Shown piece after piece: positions 1 through 6,949 of a stretch of DNA of 12,564 nt (positions are counted from its first letter, which is position 1; each line of letters opens with the position of its first letter). The DNA is taken from the NCBI GenBank assembly GCA_020217035.1, contig JAIWOG010000297.1:1-12564 (forward strand), read 5' to 3'. This DNA comes from Magnetospirillum sp. (GTDB lineage: Bacteria > Pseudomonadota > Alphaproteobacteria > Rhodospirillales > Magnetospirillaceae). Below the pieces are notes generated by a model that saw only the letters and a program-made list of their open reading frames with translations, was not told the origin of the DNA and searched no databases. Position numbers and translations under genes: made by a program.

Positions 1-1
1 G

Positions 2-334
2 TCGCCGGCCTATCGGCAGCTTTGGCTGCCCGATTGGCTGGCCCTGGTCCTGGTGTTGGCGGCCGTGGCGTCCCGCCTGTCCGACGGCGACGTCGGATAT
101 GTGGGTGGCAACGTGGCCCTGGTGGCGCTGATCCCGTTCATGTTCCTGGGATTGGCGGGCATCCACCAGTGGGTGGCGGGCAAACCCCAGGCAAGGATGA
201 TCCTTGCCGCGACATACGGGTTGCTGGCCCTGGTATTCGTGTGGGCGGCCTTGGCCGTCGCCGTGCTGGGGATGGTGAGATTCTGGAAGATGAGGTTCCG
301 CCGCGGCGACAGCGGCGGCGGCATGGAGGGTTAA
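2..334 (+). CDS. DUF2232 family membrane protein, C-terminal part (partial)
   Basis: The reading frame is open from the left edge and ends at TAA 332-334, so the N-terminus lies outside the window. The visible part begins [15 protein letters not shown]; the pattern of an R.L.LPDWL stretch followed by hydrophobic helices resembles the C-terminal end of DUF2232 (YybS-like) integral membrane proteins. Three hydrophobic stretches can be seen: around [13 protein letters not shown], around [13 protein letters not shown], and around [18 protein letters not shown]. The protein ends in a short basic then Gly-rich tail. In alphaproteobacteria a DUF2232 gene commonly sits between rpsR and rplI, and here rplI follows after a single base, which supports the call. 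Molecular function is unknown. The family call rests on short motifs and position, not a full-length match. Confidence 0.75.
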   Translation, partial: SPAYRQLWLPDWLALVLVLAAVASRLSDGDVGYVGGNVALVALIPFMFLGLAGIHQWVAGKPQARMILAATYGLLALVFVWAALAVAVLGMVRFWKMRFRRGDSGGGMEG

Positions 335-335
335 G

Positions 336-893
336 ATGGAAGTCATCCTGCTCGAGAGGATCGAGAAGCTCGGTCAGATGGGCGACGTGGTCAAGGTCAA
401 GCCTGGCTTCGCCCGTAATTTTCTGCTGCCCCAGAAGAAGGCGCTGCGCGCCAGCAAGGACAACCTTGCCTTCTTCGAAACGCAGCGTGTTCAGCTTGAG
501 GCCCTGAACCTCAAGCGCCGCGAAGAGGCCCAGGCCGTCGCCGTCAAGATGGACGGCCTGAAGGTCCTGATGGTTCGCCAGGCAGGCGAAAGCGGTCAGC
601 TGTATGGTTCGGTTTCCGGTCGTGACGTCGCCGACGCCATCAAGGATGCCGGCTACACCGTCGAACGCCGCCAGGTCAACCTGGACAGCCCGATCAAGAC
701 CCTGGGGTCCTACCCGGTCCGCGTCTCGCTGCATCCGGAAGTGGCGGTCACCGTGGTGATCACCGTCGCCCGTTCGCAGGAAGAAGCCGAACGTGCCGCC
801 GCCGCCGCCGAAGCCGCCGAGGCCGAGGTCGAGGCCGAGGACGTGGCCGAAGAGGTTGCGGAAGAAGTGGAAGAGGTCGTGGAAGAGGCTTAA
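336..893 (+). CDS. rplI: 50S ribosomal protein L9
   Basis: L9 is a large-subunit protein that binds 23S rRNA through its N-terminal domain near the L1 stalk. The start [19 protein letters not shown], followed by [19 protein letters not shown], matches the L9 family signature (G..G....V..G[FY]..N[FY]L). The globular C-terminal domain follows, to about residue 145. At 185 residues it is longer than the roughly 149 of E. coli L9. The extra part is an Ala/Glu-rich, strongly acidic tail (about residues 145-185) made of repeated EAAEAE, EEVAEE and EEVVEE units. Such acidic extensions are common in alphaproteobacterial L9. The start ATG at 336 is preceded by GGAGGG (325-330), which lies in the end of the upstream DUF2232 gene, so the two are probably translated in sequence. 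A strong hairpin at 921-950 closes the unit. Confidence 0.97.
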   Translation: MEVILLERIEKLGQMGDVVKVKPGFARNFLLPQKKALRASKDNLAFFETQRVQLEALNLKRREEAQAVAVKMDGLKVLMVRQAGESGQLYGSVSGRDVADAIKDAGYTVERRQVNLDSPIKTLGSYPVRVSLHPEVAVTVVITVARSQEEAERAAAAAEAAEAEVEAEDVAEEVAEEVEEVVEEA

Positions 894-920
894 GCCTCTT
901 TCCCGCCCCAAGTCCTGGCC

Positions 921-950
921 AAGCGGCGGATGGGAAACCATCCGCCGCTT
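921..950 (+). terminator. Perfect 13-bp GAAA-loop hairpin after rplI
   Basis: The arms AAGCGGCGGATGG (921-933) and CCATCCGCCGCTT (938-950) pair without a mismatch around a GAAA tetraloop (934-937), a very stable GNRA-type loop. It lies 27 nt after the rplI stop. The downstream strand is only moderately T-rich (GTGTCGTTTGTC), so it may be a weak intrinsic terminator, an mRNA 3'-end stabiliser for the ribosomal-protein transcript, or both. It separates the rps/rpl unit from the synthase gene that follows. Confidence 0.75.
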
Positions 951-1036
951 GTGTCGTTTGTCATATAGCTTATGGTTGAATTCCCCATTCTCCCGCTAGC
1001 CGCCACCATGCAGGCGGTGGTGTCTTCGGGGAATCC

Positions 1037-2254
1037 ATGAGCATGAACCTTCTGGACCTGCTGTTTTCCAACCTGATCCGCCAAGGATCCTTGGCGGTCA
1101 TCGACAGCGCCGGCACCAAACGCCATTACGGCGACGGCTCGCCCCCGGTCGCCGTGGCCCGCATCCGCGACGCCCGCGCCGAGCGCCGCATCGTTCTGGC
1201 CCCCGACTACCACCTGCTGGAAGCCTATACCGACGGCGCCCTGGTGATGGAGGAAGGCAGCTTCCACGAATTCCTGGACGTCTGCTGCGCCAATGTCGCC
1301 GACGGCGGCATGAACCCAGCGCACAAAATCTATCGCGGCATCGGCCGCGCCTTCTTGTTCTGGCAGCGCTGGAACCCGGCGCATCTGGCGCAAAAGCGGG
1401 TGTCGCACCATTACGACCTGCATGAAAACCTGTTCCGGCTGTTCCTGGACGACGACCTGCAATATTCCTGCGCCTATTTCCGCAGCCCGGAAGACAGCCT
1501 GGAAGCGGCGCAGATCGCCAAGAAGCGTCACATCATCGCCAAGCTGGACATCCGCGACGGCCAGAAAATCCTGGATATCGGCAGCGGCTGGGGCGGCATG
1601 GCCATCCAGTTGGCCAAGACCGCCGATGTCCAGGTGTTGGGGGTGACGCTGTCCAAGGAACAATTGGAAGTCGCACGCAAACGTGCCGCCGAAGCCGGAC
1701 TGTCCGACCGCGTTCGCTTCGAGTTGCTGGATTACCGCAAGCTTGCGGAAAAGTTCGACCGCATCGTCAGCGTCGGCATGTTCGAGCATGTGGGCCCGCC
1801 CCATTACCGCCAATATTTCCGCAAGGTCCGCGACCTGTTGACCGATGACGGCGTGGCGCTGGTGCATTCGGTGGGCGAATACGATTTCGGTTCCTCGAAT
1901 CCATGGATTCAGCGCCACATCTTCCCCGGTTCGTACACCCCGTCCCTGGGCCAGGTGTTGCCGGCGGTGGAAAAGGCCCGGTTGTGGACCACCGACGTGG
2001 AGGTCCTGCGCGTTCACTACGCCGAGACCCTGCTGGCCTGGCGCCAACGCTTCGCCGAGCGCCGGGCCGAAGCCGCCGCCCTTTACGACGAACGCTTCTG
2101 CCGCATGTGGGAAGCCTATCTGTCGGCCTGCGAAATCGGTTTCCGCCGCATGTCGCTGATGGTCTTCCAGATCCAGTTGGCCAAGCACCGCTACGCCCTG
2201 CCCTTCACCCGCGACTACATGTACGAAAGCGAAAGACGGCTGGGGGGCGTCTAG
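1037..2254 (+). CDS. cfa: Cyclopropane-fatty-acyl-phospholipid synthase (SAM-dependent)
   Basis: This 405-residue enzyme transfers a methylene group from S-adenosylmethionine to cis double bonds of phospholipid acyl chains at the cytoplasmic face of the membrane, forming cyclopropane fatty acids. The SAM-binding motif I is ILDIGSGWGG (about 178-187). Residues matching the bicarbonate-binding set known from E. coli Cfa are visible: Cys145 in YSCAYF, Glu250 in MFEHVG, His277 in LVHSVG and Tyr328 in HYAETLLAW. The NPWIQRHIFPG block is also typical. Length is close to the E. coli enzyme (382). ATG 1037 has GGGGA at 1028-1032; an in-frame ATG at 1043 is also possible. It follows the rplI hairpin by 86 nt, so it should have its own promoter, but I see no convincing one; a CCGCC/GGCGG inverted repeat lies at 1000-1017. 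A related mycolic-type methyltransferase is less likely because all four bicarbonate residues are present. Confidence 0.93.
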   Translation: MSMNLLDLLFSNLIRQGSLAVIDSAGTKRHYGDGSPPVAVARIRDARAERRIVLAPDYHLLEAYTDGALVMEEGSFHEFLDVCCANVADGGMNPAHKIYRGIGRAFLFWQRWNPAHLAQKRVSHHYDLHENLFRLFLDDDLQYSCAYFRSPEDSLEAAQIAKKRHIIAKLDIRDGQKILDIGSGWGGMAIQLAKTADVQVLGVTLSKEQLEVARKRAAEAGLSDRVRFELLDYRKLAEKFDRIVSVGMFEHVGPPHYRQYFRKVRDLLTDDGVALVHSVGEYDFGSSNPWIQRHIFPGSYTPSLGQVLPAVEKARLWTTDVEVLRVHYAETLLAWRQRFAERRAEAAALYDERFCRMWEAYLSACEIGFRRMSLMVFQIQLAKHRYALPFTRDYMYESERRLGGV

Positions 2255-2277
2255 CGAAGGGGGGCTTCTTCTGCTAG
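2251..2277 (+). promoter_or_regulatory. Hairpin spanning the cfa stop and the dnaB Shine-Dalgarno
   Basis: CTAGCGAAG (2251-2259) can pair with CTTCTGCTAG (2268-2277), giving nine base pairs with one bulged T at 2272. The left arm holds the cfa TAG stop (2252-2254) and the right arm takes in the first two bases of AGGG (2276-2279), the only plausible Shine-Dalgarno for dnaB. A competing 5-bp pairing, GGGGC (2261-2265) with GCCCC (2283-2287), reaches to the base before the dnaB ATG. Translation-coupled opening of dnaB is a possible role; this is inference from structure only. Confidence 0.35.
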
Positions 2278-2287
2278 GGTTCGCCCC

Positions 2288-3781
2288 ATGTCGAACCCGG
2301 AAGACACCCCCGCCTATCGCACCCCGCCCCACAATTACGAGGCGGAACAGGCGCTGTTGGGCGCCATTCTTCTCAACAACCGCACCTTCGAGCGGGTGTC
2401 CGAGTTCCTGCGGGCCGAACATTTCGCCGACCCCACCCATGGGCGGGTGTTTTCCGCCTGCCAGAAGCTGATCGAGCGTGGCCAGATCGCCAATCCGGTG
2501 ACGCTGACCACCTACTTCGCCAATGACGGCGGCCTGGAAGAACTGGGCGGCACCCCTTATCTGGCGCAACTGGCCAACGCCGTGGTCTCGGTCATCGACG
2601 CCGAGGACTACGCCAAGCTGATCCACGACCTGCATCTGCGCCGTGAACTGATCGATCTGGGCGAGAACCTGGTCAACAACGCCCACAACCCGAAGATCGA
2701 CGAACCGGCCATGGAACAGATCGGCCGGGCCGAGGCGCATCTGTACGAACTGGCCACCACCGGCCAGACCGAAGGCGGCTTTGAAAGCTTCGGCACCGTC
2801 CTGGTGGAAGCGGTCAAGCAGGCGGAAGCGGCACACAAACGCCAGGGCCAGTTGTCGGGCGTGCCCACCGGGCTGATCGACCTGGACAAGAAACTGGGCG
2901 GCCTGCATCCGTCGGACTTGCTGATCCTGGCCGGACGTCCGTCCATGGGCAAGACCTCGCTGGCCACCAACATCGCCTACAACGCCGCCAAGGCGTACCG
3001 CGAGGAACTGGACAGCCTGGGCAACAAGAAGGCCGCCGACGGCGCCGTGGTCGCCTTCTTCTCGCTGGAAATGTCGTCGGAACAGCTGGCGCTGCGTATC
3101 CTGGCCGAAGCCGCCGAGATCCCGTCGCACAAGATCCGCCAGGGCGAGATGAGCAACGACGAGTTCGAACGCCTGGTGGTCGCCGCGCAAGAACTGCACC
3201 GCCTGCCCCTGCATATCGACGACACCCCGGCTTTGTCCATCTCAGCCGTCCGCACCCGGGCGCGGCGCCTGAAGCGCCAGCAGGGCCTGGGGCTGATCGT
3301 CGTCGACTACCTGCAATTGCTGCGCGGCTCGGGTTCCAGCAGCGAAAGCCGCGTGCAGGAAGTGTCGGAAATCACCCGCGGCCTGAAGGCCCTGGCCAAG
3401 GAACTGGACGTCCCGGTCATCGCCCTGTCGCAGTTGTCGCGCGCCGTCGAACAGCGCGAGGACAAACGCCCGCAATTGTCGGACTTGCGTGAATCGGGGT
3501 CCATCGAACAGGACGCCGACGTGGTGATGTTCGTGTTCCGCGAACAATACTACCTGGAACGCGCCGAGCCGGGACAACGCCCGGAAGAAAGCCAGGAAAA
3601 GTTCAACGAACGCCACGCCAAGTGGCAGGAACGCTGCGAATTGGTGTGGAACACCGCCGAGGTGATCATCGCCAAGCAGCGCCACGGCCCGGTCGGCACC
3701 GTCCGCCTGGCCTTCCAGGGCGAGTTCACCAAGTTCGGCAACCTGATTACCGACGACCATTACGAGGAACCGGGGTTCTGA
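2288..3781 (+). CDS. dnaB: Replicative DNA helicase DnaB
   Basis: DnaB is the hexameric 5'-3' helicase that unwinds the replication fork and recruits primase. The N-terminal domain (about 10-110) begins PHNYEAEQALLGAILLNN, typical of the family. The RecA-like domain carries Walker A GRPSMGKTS (216-224), the LEMSSEQL segment, and Walker B LIVVDYLQLL with Asp340. The conserved DLRESGSIEQDADVVMFVFR block follows and holds the C-terminal nucleotide-contact region. At 497 residues it is slightly longer than E. coli DnaB (471). Most of the extra length is in two charged segments: EELDSLGNKKAADG after the Walker A helix, and a stretch after FREQYY rich in Glu, Arg and Gln (about residues 425-455). 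There is no intein, although this gene is a frequent intein site. ATG 2288 is preceded by AGGG at 2276-2279. The alr gene starts four bases after its stop, so the two are probably cotranscribed. Confidence 0.98.
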   Translation: MSNPEDTPAYRTPPHNYEAEQALLGAILLNNRTFERVSEFLRAEHFADPTHGRVFSACQKLIERGQIANPVTLTTYFANDGGLEELGGTPYLAQLANAVVSVIDAEDYAKLIHDLHLRRELIDLGENLVNNAHNPKIDEPAMEQIGRAEAHLYELATTGQTEGGFESFGTVLVEAVKQAEAAHKRQGQLSGVPTGLIDLDKKLGGLHPSDLLILAGRPSMGKTSLATNIAYNAAKAYREELDSLGNKKAADGAVVAFFSLEMSSEQLALRILAEAAEIPSHKIRQGEMSNDEFERLVVAAQELHRLPLHIDDTPALSISAVRTRARRLKRQQGLGLIVVDYLQLLRGSGSSSESRVQEVSEITRGLKALAKELDVPVIALSQLSRAVEQREDKRPQLSDLRESGSIEQDADVVMFVFREQYYLERAEPGQRPEESQEKFNERHAKWQERCELVWNTAEVIIAKQRHGPVGTVRLAFQGEFTKFGNLITDDHYEEPGF

Positions 3782-3785
3782 GACC

Positions 3786-4895
3786 ATGACCGCCCATGAC
3801 CGCGCCACCGGCATCCTGTCCGTCGATCTGGATGCCATCGCCGCCAATTGGCGCTTTCTCGCCGCCAGCGCCCCCGGCGCCGAGGCCGCCGGCGTGGTCA
3901 AGGCCGATGGTTACGGCCTGGGCGCCATCCCGGTGGCCAAGACCCTGGCGGCGGCCGGCTGCAAAACCTTCTTCGTCGCCACCATCGACGAGGGCATGGC
4001 GCTTCGCCCCCATGTGGGCGGCGCCCGCATCTTCATCCTGGGCGGCCCGCTGCCGGGAACCGGCGCCGATTTCGCCGAGCACGGCCTGGTCCCGGTGCTG
4101 AACAGCCCGGATCAGGTGGGGCTGTGGGCCGGCTTCGCCCATGCCCAAAGCCGGTCGCTGCCCGCCGCCCTGCATCTCGACACCGGCATGAACCGCCTGG
4201 GCCTGGATGCCCCGGCGGTTTCCCTGCTGGCCGGGGACAGCCGTCATCTCGACGGCATCGACACGGTTTTGGTCATCAGCCACATGGCGTGTGCCGACGA
4301 ACCCGACCATGCCAAGAACACGGATCAACTGGCGGCGTTCCGGGCCATGACCGGCGCCTTGATGATCCCGGCGCCCAGGTCCCTAGCCGCCAGTTCCACC
4401 ATCTTCCTGGGCGGCGACTACCATTTCGACCTGATCCGTCCCGGCGCCGCCCTTTATGGCTTGAACCCGATCCCCGGCCAGCCCAACCCGATGCGTCCGG
4501 TTGTGCGTCTAAGCGGCAGAATCCTTCAGGTTCGCGACGTTGACACCCCCCAGACCGTTGGCTATGGTGCCACTCATCGGTTCGCGGCCAAAGGCCGGGT
4601 GGCGACGGTCGCCGTCGGTTACGCCGACGGCCTGTTCCGCTCCTTGGGCAATCGCGGATTTGGAGTCATCGGGGGGGTGAAAGTGCCGGTCGTCGGGCGC
4701 GTTTCCATGGATTTGACCACCTTCGACGTGTCCGCCGTTCCGGCCGACGCGGTGCATCCCGGCGCCATGATCGAACTGATCGGCCCGGACCACGACGCCG
4801 ACCAACTGGCGCAAGAAGCCGGCACCATCGGCTACGAGGTGCTGACCGCCCTGGGCCGTCGCTACTTGCGCGACTATGTGGGGGGCGCCGCCTGA
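3786..4895 (+). CDS. alr: Alanine racemase (PLP-dependent)
   Basis: Alr interconverts L- and D-alanine and supplies D-Ala for peptidoglycan precursors in the cytoplasm. The PLP lysine is Lys39 in VVKADGYGLG. Arg137 in DTGMNRLG matches the arginine that tunes the active site, and Tyr260 in VGYGATH matches the second catalytic base of the Geobacillus enzyme. GRVSMDLTTFDV, near the C-terminal beta domain, is also characteristic. The length of 369 residues is normal for the family. The start chosen is ATG 3786, four bases after the dnaB stop; an in-frame alternative is not excluded because no strong Shine-Dalgarno is visible. The stop TGA (4893-4895) shares its A with the ATG of the next gene (TGATG), which implies translational coupling to the mlaE-type permease. 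A dnaB-alr pair is common in alphaproteobacteria. Confidence 0.96.
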   Translation: MTAHDRATGILSVDLDAIAANWRFLAASAPGAEAAGVVKADGYGLGAIPVAKTLAAAGCKTFFVATIDEGMALRPHVGGARIFILGGPLPGTGADFAEHGLVPVLNSPDQVGLWAGFAHAQSRSLPAALHLDTGMNRLGLDAPAVSLLAGDSRHLDGIDTVLVISHMACADEPDHAKNTDQLAAFRAMTGALMIPAPRSLAASSTIFLGGDYHFDLIRPGAALYGLNPIPGQPNPMRPVVRLSGRILQVRDVDTPQTVGYGATHRFAAKGRVATVAVGYADGLFRSLGNRGFGVIGGVKVPVVGRVSMDLTTFDVSAVPADAVHPGAMIELIGPDHDADQLAQEAGTIGYEVLTALGRRYLRDYVGGAA

Positions 4896-5668
4896 TGGAT
4901 TTCCTGGCGACCATCGGCCGGGTGTTTCTGGCCTTCCTGTCCCATGTGGGCCGCCTGTCGGCGTTCACCGGCACCGCCGTCTCGCACATCGTCCGCCCGC
5001 CCTTCTATCCGCGCCTGACGCTCAGGGCCATGGTCGAGATCGGCTATTACTCGCTGCCGGTGGTCGGCCTGACCGCCGTGTTCACCGGCATGGTGCTGGC
5101 GCTGCAATCCTATTCCGGTTTCTCGCGCTTCGCCGCCGAGGGCGCGGTGGCCACCGTCGTCGTGCTGTCGGTGACCCGCGAACTGGCGCCGGTCCTGGCC
5201 GGGTTGATGGTGGCCGGCCGCATCGGCGCCTCGATGGCGGCCGAGATCGGCACCATGCGGGTGACCGAACAGATCGACGCGCTGACCACGCTGTCCACCA
5301 ATCCCTTCAAATACCTGGTGGCGCCGCGCCTGCTGGCGGGATTGTTGATGGTGCCTTGCCTGGTGCTGGTGGCCGACATCATCGGGGTGTTCGGCGGCTA
5401 TATCGTCGGCGTCTACAAATTGGGCTTCAACCCGTCGTCCTATCTGGCGCGGACCTGGGAATACCTGGAGCCGCTGGACGTGATCTCGGGCCTGACCAAG
5501 GCCGCCGTCTTCGGCTTCCTGATCTCGCTGATGGGCTGCTATCACGGCTACTATTCCCGTGGCGGCGCCCAGGGCGTGGGCGCGGCGACCACCAATTCGG
5601 TGGTGTCGGCGGCGATCATGATCCTGATCTTCAACTACGTCATCACCGCCCTTTATTTCGGGAAATGA
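4895..5668 (+). CDS. mlaE: MlaE-type ABC transporter permease (phospholipid transport)
   Basis: This 257-residue inner-membrane permease is the core of an MCE-type lipid importer/exporter that moves phospholipids between inner and outer membranes. Hydrophobic segments are visible at about 51-73, 90-107, 141-175, 200-220 and 234-255. The family motif is present: ELAPVLAGLMVAGRIG (96-111), then AAEIGTMRVTEQIDALTTL (115-133), which forms the cytoplasmic coupling helix that contacts the ATPase. Its ATG overlaps the alr stop by one base. Its TGA overlaps a possible ATG of the ATPase gene (ATGA, 5665-5668), so permease and ATPase are translationally linked. No mlaB (STAS) or mlaC gene is seen nearby. 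The MCE substrate-binding partners are probably the two genes on the opposite strand at 6946-7973. Assignment to the MlaE family is firm; transport direction and exact lipid are not visible from sequence. Confidence 0.94.
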   Translation: MDFLATIGRVFLAFLSHVGRLSAFTGTAVSHIVRPPFYPRLTLRAMVEIGYYSLPVVGLTAVFTGMVLALQSYSGFSRFAAEGAVATVVVLSVTRELAPVLAGLMVAGRIGASMAAEIGTMRVTEQIDALTTLSTNPFKYLVAPRLLAGLLMVPCLVLVADIIGVFGGYIVGVYKLGFNPSSYLARTWEYLEPLDVISGLTKAAVFGFLISLMGCYHGYYSRGGAQGVGAATTNSVVSAAIMILIFNYVITALYFGK

Positions 5669-6444
5669 CCATGAGCGCCCCGGCCAAGATCGTCCTGTCC
5701 GACGTCCACAAGTCCTTCGGCAAAAAGGTGGTCCTGGACGGTGTCGACCTGTCCATCCAAAAGGGCGAATCGGTGGTGGTGATCGGCGGGTCGGGCACCG
5801 GCAAGTCAGTGATGCTGAAATCCATCCTGGGCATTCTTCGCCCGGAACGCGGTTCGATCAAAGTGGACGGCGAGGAAGTGATCGGCATGCGGTCCAGGGA
5901 CCGCGACCGCATGATGCTGAAATTCGGTATGCTGTTCCAGGGCGCCGCCCTGTTCGATTCGCTGCGCGTGTGGGAAAACGTCGCCTTCGGCCTGATCCAG
6001 GGACGCGGCATGAACCGGGTTCAGGCCAGGGACATCGCCGTCGAGAAGTTGGCCGCCGTCGGCCTGGCCGAATCGGCGGGTGAGTTGTTCCCCGCCGAAT
6101 TGTCGGGCGGCATGCAAAAGCGCGTCGCCCTGGCCCGCGCCATCGCCACCAGCCCGGAAATCATCTTCTTCGACGAGCCCACCACCGGGCTGGATCCGAT
6201 CATGGCCGACGTCATCAACGACCTGATCGTCAAGTGCACCAAGGAATTGGGTGCGACCACGCTGTCCATCACCCACGACATGGCCAGCGCCCGCAAGATC
6301 GCCGACCGCATCGCCATGCTGTACAAGGGCCGCCTGATCTGGGTCGGACCGGCCAAGGATATCGACCATTCGGGCAACGAATTCGTCGACCAATTCATCC
6401 ACGGGCGGGCGGATGGCCCGATCAAGATGGAACTACGCGCCTAA
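5665..6444 (+). CDS. mlaF: MlaF-type ABC transporter ATP-binding protein
   Basis: This is the cytoplasmic ATPase that drives the MlaE permease. From ATG 5665 the protein has 259 residues. Walker A is GGSGTGKS (41-48), the ABC signature is LSGGMQ (146-151), Walker B is IIFFDEPTTGLDP with Asp170-Glu171, and the H-loop is His204 in SITHDM. The signature form LSGGMQKRVALARA and the DSLRVWENVAF Q-loop side are typical of the Mla/MCE-linked ATPases rather than of nutrient importers. The same frame stays open upstream through mlaE, but those codons are out of frame with the permease and are not real. Either ATG 5665 (ATGA overlap with the mlaE stop) or ATG 5671 (257 residues, two bases after the stop) could be the start; the overlap form is chosen, with low certainty between them. 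It is the last gene of the plus-strand run, facing DUF2155. Confidence 0.95.
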   Translation: MTMSAPAKIVLSDVHKSFGKKVVLDGVDLSIQKGESVVVIGGSGTGKSVMLKSILGILRPERGSIKVDGEEVIGMRSRDRDRMMLKFGMLFQGAALFDSLRVWENVAFGLIQGRGMNRVQARDIAVEKLAAVGLAESAGELFPAELSGGMQKRVALARAIATSPEIIFFDEPTTGLDPIMADVINDLIVKCTKELGATTLSITHDMASARKIADRIAMLYKGRLIWVGPAKDIDHSGNEFVDQFIHGRADGPIKMELRA

Positions 6445-6453
6445 GCGCTCCAC

Positions 6454-6560
6454 ACGGGGCTGCCGCCCCGTTCCCCGCTTGGAGACACGGTCTCCAAACC
6501 TCGGTCTTTTTATTGGGGGCTTGGGGCGTCGCCCCAACTGGGCGCGGGCAATAACCCGCC
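6454..6560. repeat. Block of four tandem hairpins between convergent operons
   Basis: Four separate inverted repeats follow one another in 107 bases. (1) ACGGGGC (6454-6460) with GCCCCGT (6465-6471), loop TGCC. (2) TTGGAGAC (6479-6486) with GTCTCCAA (6490-6497), loop ACG. (3) TTGGGGC (6521-6527) with GCCCCAA (6531-6537), loop GTC. (4) GCGGG (6544-6548) with CCCGC (6555-6559), loop CAATAA. All arms pair perfectly. The block fills the 124-base gap between the stops of mlaF (+) and the DUF2155 gene (-), leaving no room for a gene. It may act as a two-way terminator or belong to a dispersed palindromic repeat family; the window holds only one copy, so the repeat idea is untested. Confidence 0.7.
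6479..6511 (+). terminator. Probable terminator of the dnaB-alr-mlaEF run
   Basis: The second hairpin of the block, TTGGAGAC-ACG-GTCTCCAA, is followed by ACCTCGGTC and then TTTTT (6507-6511). The T-run is about nine bases from the stem, farther than in a classic intrinsic terminator, so this is a probable rather than certain site. On the opposite strand no T-run follows any of the four stems. Confidence 0.45.
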
Positions 6561-6568
6561 ATAGCTCC

Positions 6569-6949
6569 TTACGACCCCTTGCGGCAATCCAGGACCCACA
6601 CGTCATAGACCGCGTGTTCCATGGCCGACAAAGCCGGGCTGGAAGCGAACATCCAGCCGCGGAACACGCCTTGCGCCGGCTGGCCCTGCTTGATGTCCCA
6701 GATGTCCAGAAAGGCGGCGCTTTCGGGGCTTTCTTCCGGGCGGCGCTTCTTGCAGGCCCGTGCGACGATTTCCAAGGTGCCGAAACGCACCGGCTGGCCC
6801 ACCGGGGCCTCGATGGTCACCACCCGGGCGGTGATCTTGTCCAAGCCGCCCAGCACCGCCATGTCCAACGACAGTTCCGGGGCCTGCTGGGCGAAAGCCG
6901 GCACTATGGCCGCCATCCCCAGCACGGACAGCCAAAGGGCCCGCGTCAT
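6569..6949 (-). CDS. Secreted DUF2155 domain protein
   Basis: The 126-residue product begins MTRALWLSVLGMAAIVPAFA, a typical Sec signal peptide with likely cleavage after AFA (about residue 20), so the mature protein of about 106 residues should be periplasmic. The body matches the DUF2155 pattern: GGLDKITARV, then VGQPVRFGTLEIVARAC, AFLDIWDI, FRGWMFASSPALSAMEH and YDVWVLDC. Two cysteines, Cys66 and Cys122, lie at conserved-looking places and could form a disulfide. No biochemical role is known for the family. Its ATG overlaps the stop of the upstream MCE gene by four bases (ATGA on the minus strand, 6946-6949), so it is translationally coupled to the Mla-type genes and may help the lipid-transport machinery in the periplasm; that link is inference from position. 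Confidence 0.88.
   Translation of the reverse strand: MTRALWLSVLGMAAIVPAFAQQAPELSLDMAVLGGLDKITARVVTIEAPVGQPVRFGTLEIVARACKKRRPEESPESAAFLDIWDIKQGQPAQGVFRGWMFASSPALSAMEHAVYDVWVLDCRKGS

Noticed and set aside
138..941. Open frame of 267 codons antisense to rplI
   Set aside because: It overlaps clear L9 coding sequence, and its Phe/Leu/Gly-rich repeats are the mirror image of the L9 acidic tail codons.
890..3214. Open frame of 774 codons antisense to cfa and dnaB
   Set aside because: It covers two well-identified genes on the other strand, has a low-complexity translation without domains, and is best explained by third-position GC bias.
2288..3781. Intein in dnaB
   Set aside because: DnaB is a frequent intein host, but the protein is continuous at 497 residues with Walker A and later motifs intact and no intein block.
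4876..5664. Upstream extension of the mlaF frame through mlaE
   Set aside because: The translation is Gly/Arg-rich and lacks membrane segments, while the frame starting at 4895 encodes a clear MlaE permease. The real ATPase begins at 5665 or 5671.
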